Positions 58,220 through 58,314 of a stretch of DNA of 58,314 bases are shown here, piece by piece. The stretch is taken from the NCBI GenBank assembly GCA_017619275.1, contig JAFZSR010000083.1, positions 1 to 58,314 of the forward strand, written 5' to 3'. The translations under genes were made by a program, and so were the position numbers. The notes under the pieces were generated by a model. The model made no database searches. It was not told the DNA's origin and was given only the letters and a program-made list of their open reading frames with translations. This DNA is from Prevotella sp. GTDB taxonomy: Bacteria; Bacteroidota; Bacteroidia; Bacteroidales; Bacteroidaceae. Within the stretch, counting starts at the first letter, position 1, and the number at the start of each line of letters is the position of its first letter.

Positions 58220-58314
58220 GCGCAGCCACTCCCCTCTTGAACCCTGCCCTTACGGGGAGGGGCAGGGGTGGGGTCTCTAATTTCCTGCGAATGAAGAATA
58301 TACAGACCCCACCC
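58220..58314. repeat. Composite family A element, truncated by the window end
   Basis: Left arm 58220-58276 matches 24496-24552 at 56 of 57 positions. A 27-bp spacer (58277-58303) follows that matches the spacer at 24553-24579 at 25 of 27 positions only after reverse complementing. AGACCCCACCC begins the right arm as in the other copy. 58116-58219 holds no gene. Confidence 0.85.

Overview
The window looks like part of a Bacteroidales chromosome, most likely Prevotella-like. The basis is promoters of the TTTG / TAnnTTTG type before many genes, few clear Shine-Dalgarno sites, an AraC-type hybrid two-component sensor, Bacteroidetes-style glycoside hydrolases (GH43, GH51, GH97, CE15-GH8), lipoprotein and fimbrillin-type surface proteins, C-terminal tails of the type IX secretion kind, and an anaerobic ribonucleotide reductase. 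Base composition is fairly even and moderately GC-rich. No rRNA, tRNA, CRISPR array, phage or transposase gene was seen.

Layout. 0.2-12.4 kb: a surface-protein operon made of a 3401-residue secreted protein, a lipoprotein, a fimbrillin-like lipoprotein and an overlapping 43-residue ORF. 12.4-24.5 kb: mainly housekeeping genes (AlkZ-like protein, MscS channel, NrdD, GlyS, an FKBP lipoprotein, RadA, a GH51 arabinofuranosidase and prephenate dehydratase PheA), separated by several kinds of dispersed repeat. 24.5-35.0 kb: an NtrC-type response regulator and sensor kinase, then a MacB/FtsX-like permease, its ATPase, a Crp-like regulator, a TolC-like channel and a HlyD/MacA-like adaptor, together a regulated tripartite exporter. 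35.0-39.8 kb: aromatic amino acid genes (aminotransferase, DAHP synthase-chorismate mutase, a carboxypeptidase-regulatory-domain protein, prephenate dehydrogenase) behind a Phe/Tyr leader-peptide attenuator. 39.8-43.6 kb: convergent GH43 and GH97 genes. 43.7-49.2 kb: an apparent five-gene operon (CstA-type transporter, outer-membrane protein, NadC, LacI-type regulator, altronate dehydratase). 49.3-58.1 kb: a hybrid two-component sensor divergent from a secreted carbohydrate-binding-like protein, then a CE15-GH8 fusion. The last three blocks point to growth on plant hemicellulose and pectin.

Two regulatory systems stand out. First, pairs of GTGCG-N4-CGCAC palindromes, always 20 bp centre to centre, precede the response regulator, the permease and the TolC gene. 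Before the latter two, a TGGCA-N6-TTGA element lies 62.5-63.5 bp further on, which suggests one sigma-54 enhancer circuit controlling the whole exporter. Second, a 17-residue leader peptide with nine Phe/Tyr residues is followed by mutually exclusive antiterminator and terminator hairpins ahead of the aromatic operon.

The window is also rich in dispersed palindromic repeats. A GC-rich family sits inside several reading frames of the exporter cluster, two lipoprotein signal peptides are largely encoded by repeats, and a composite repeat occurs at 24.5 kb and 58.2 kb with its 27-bp spacer in opposite orientations.
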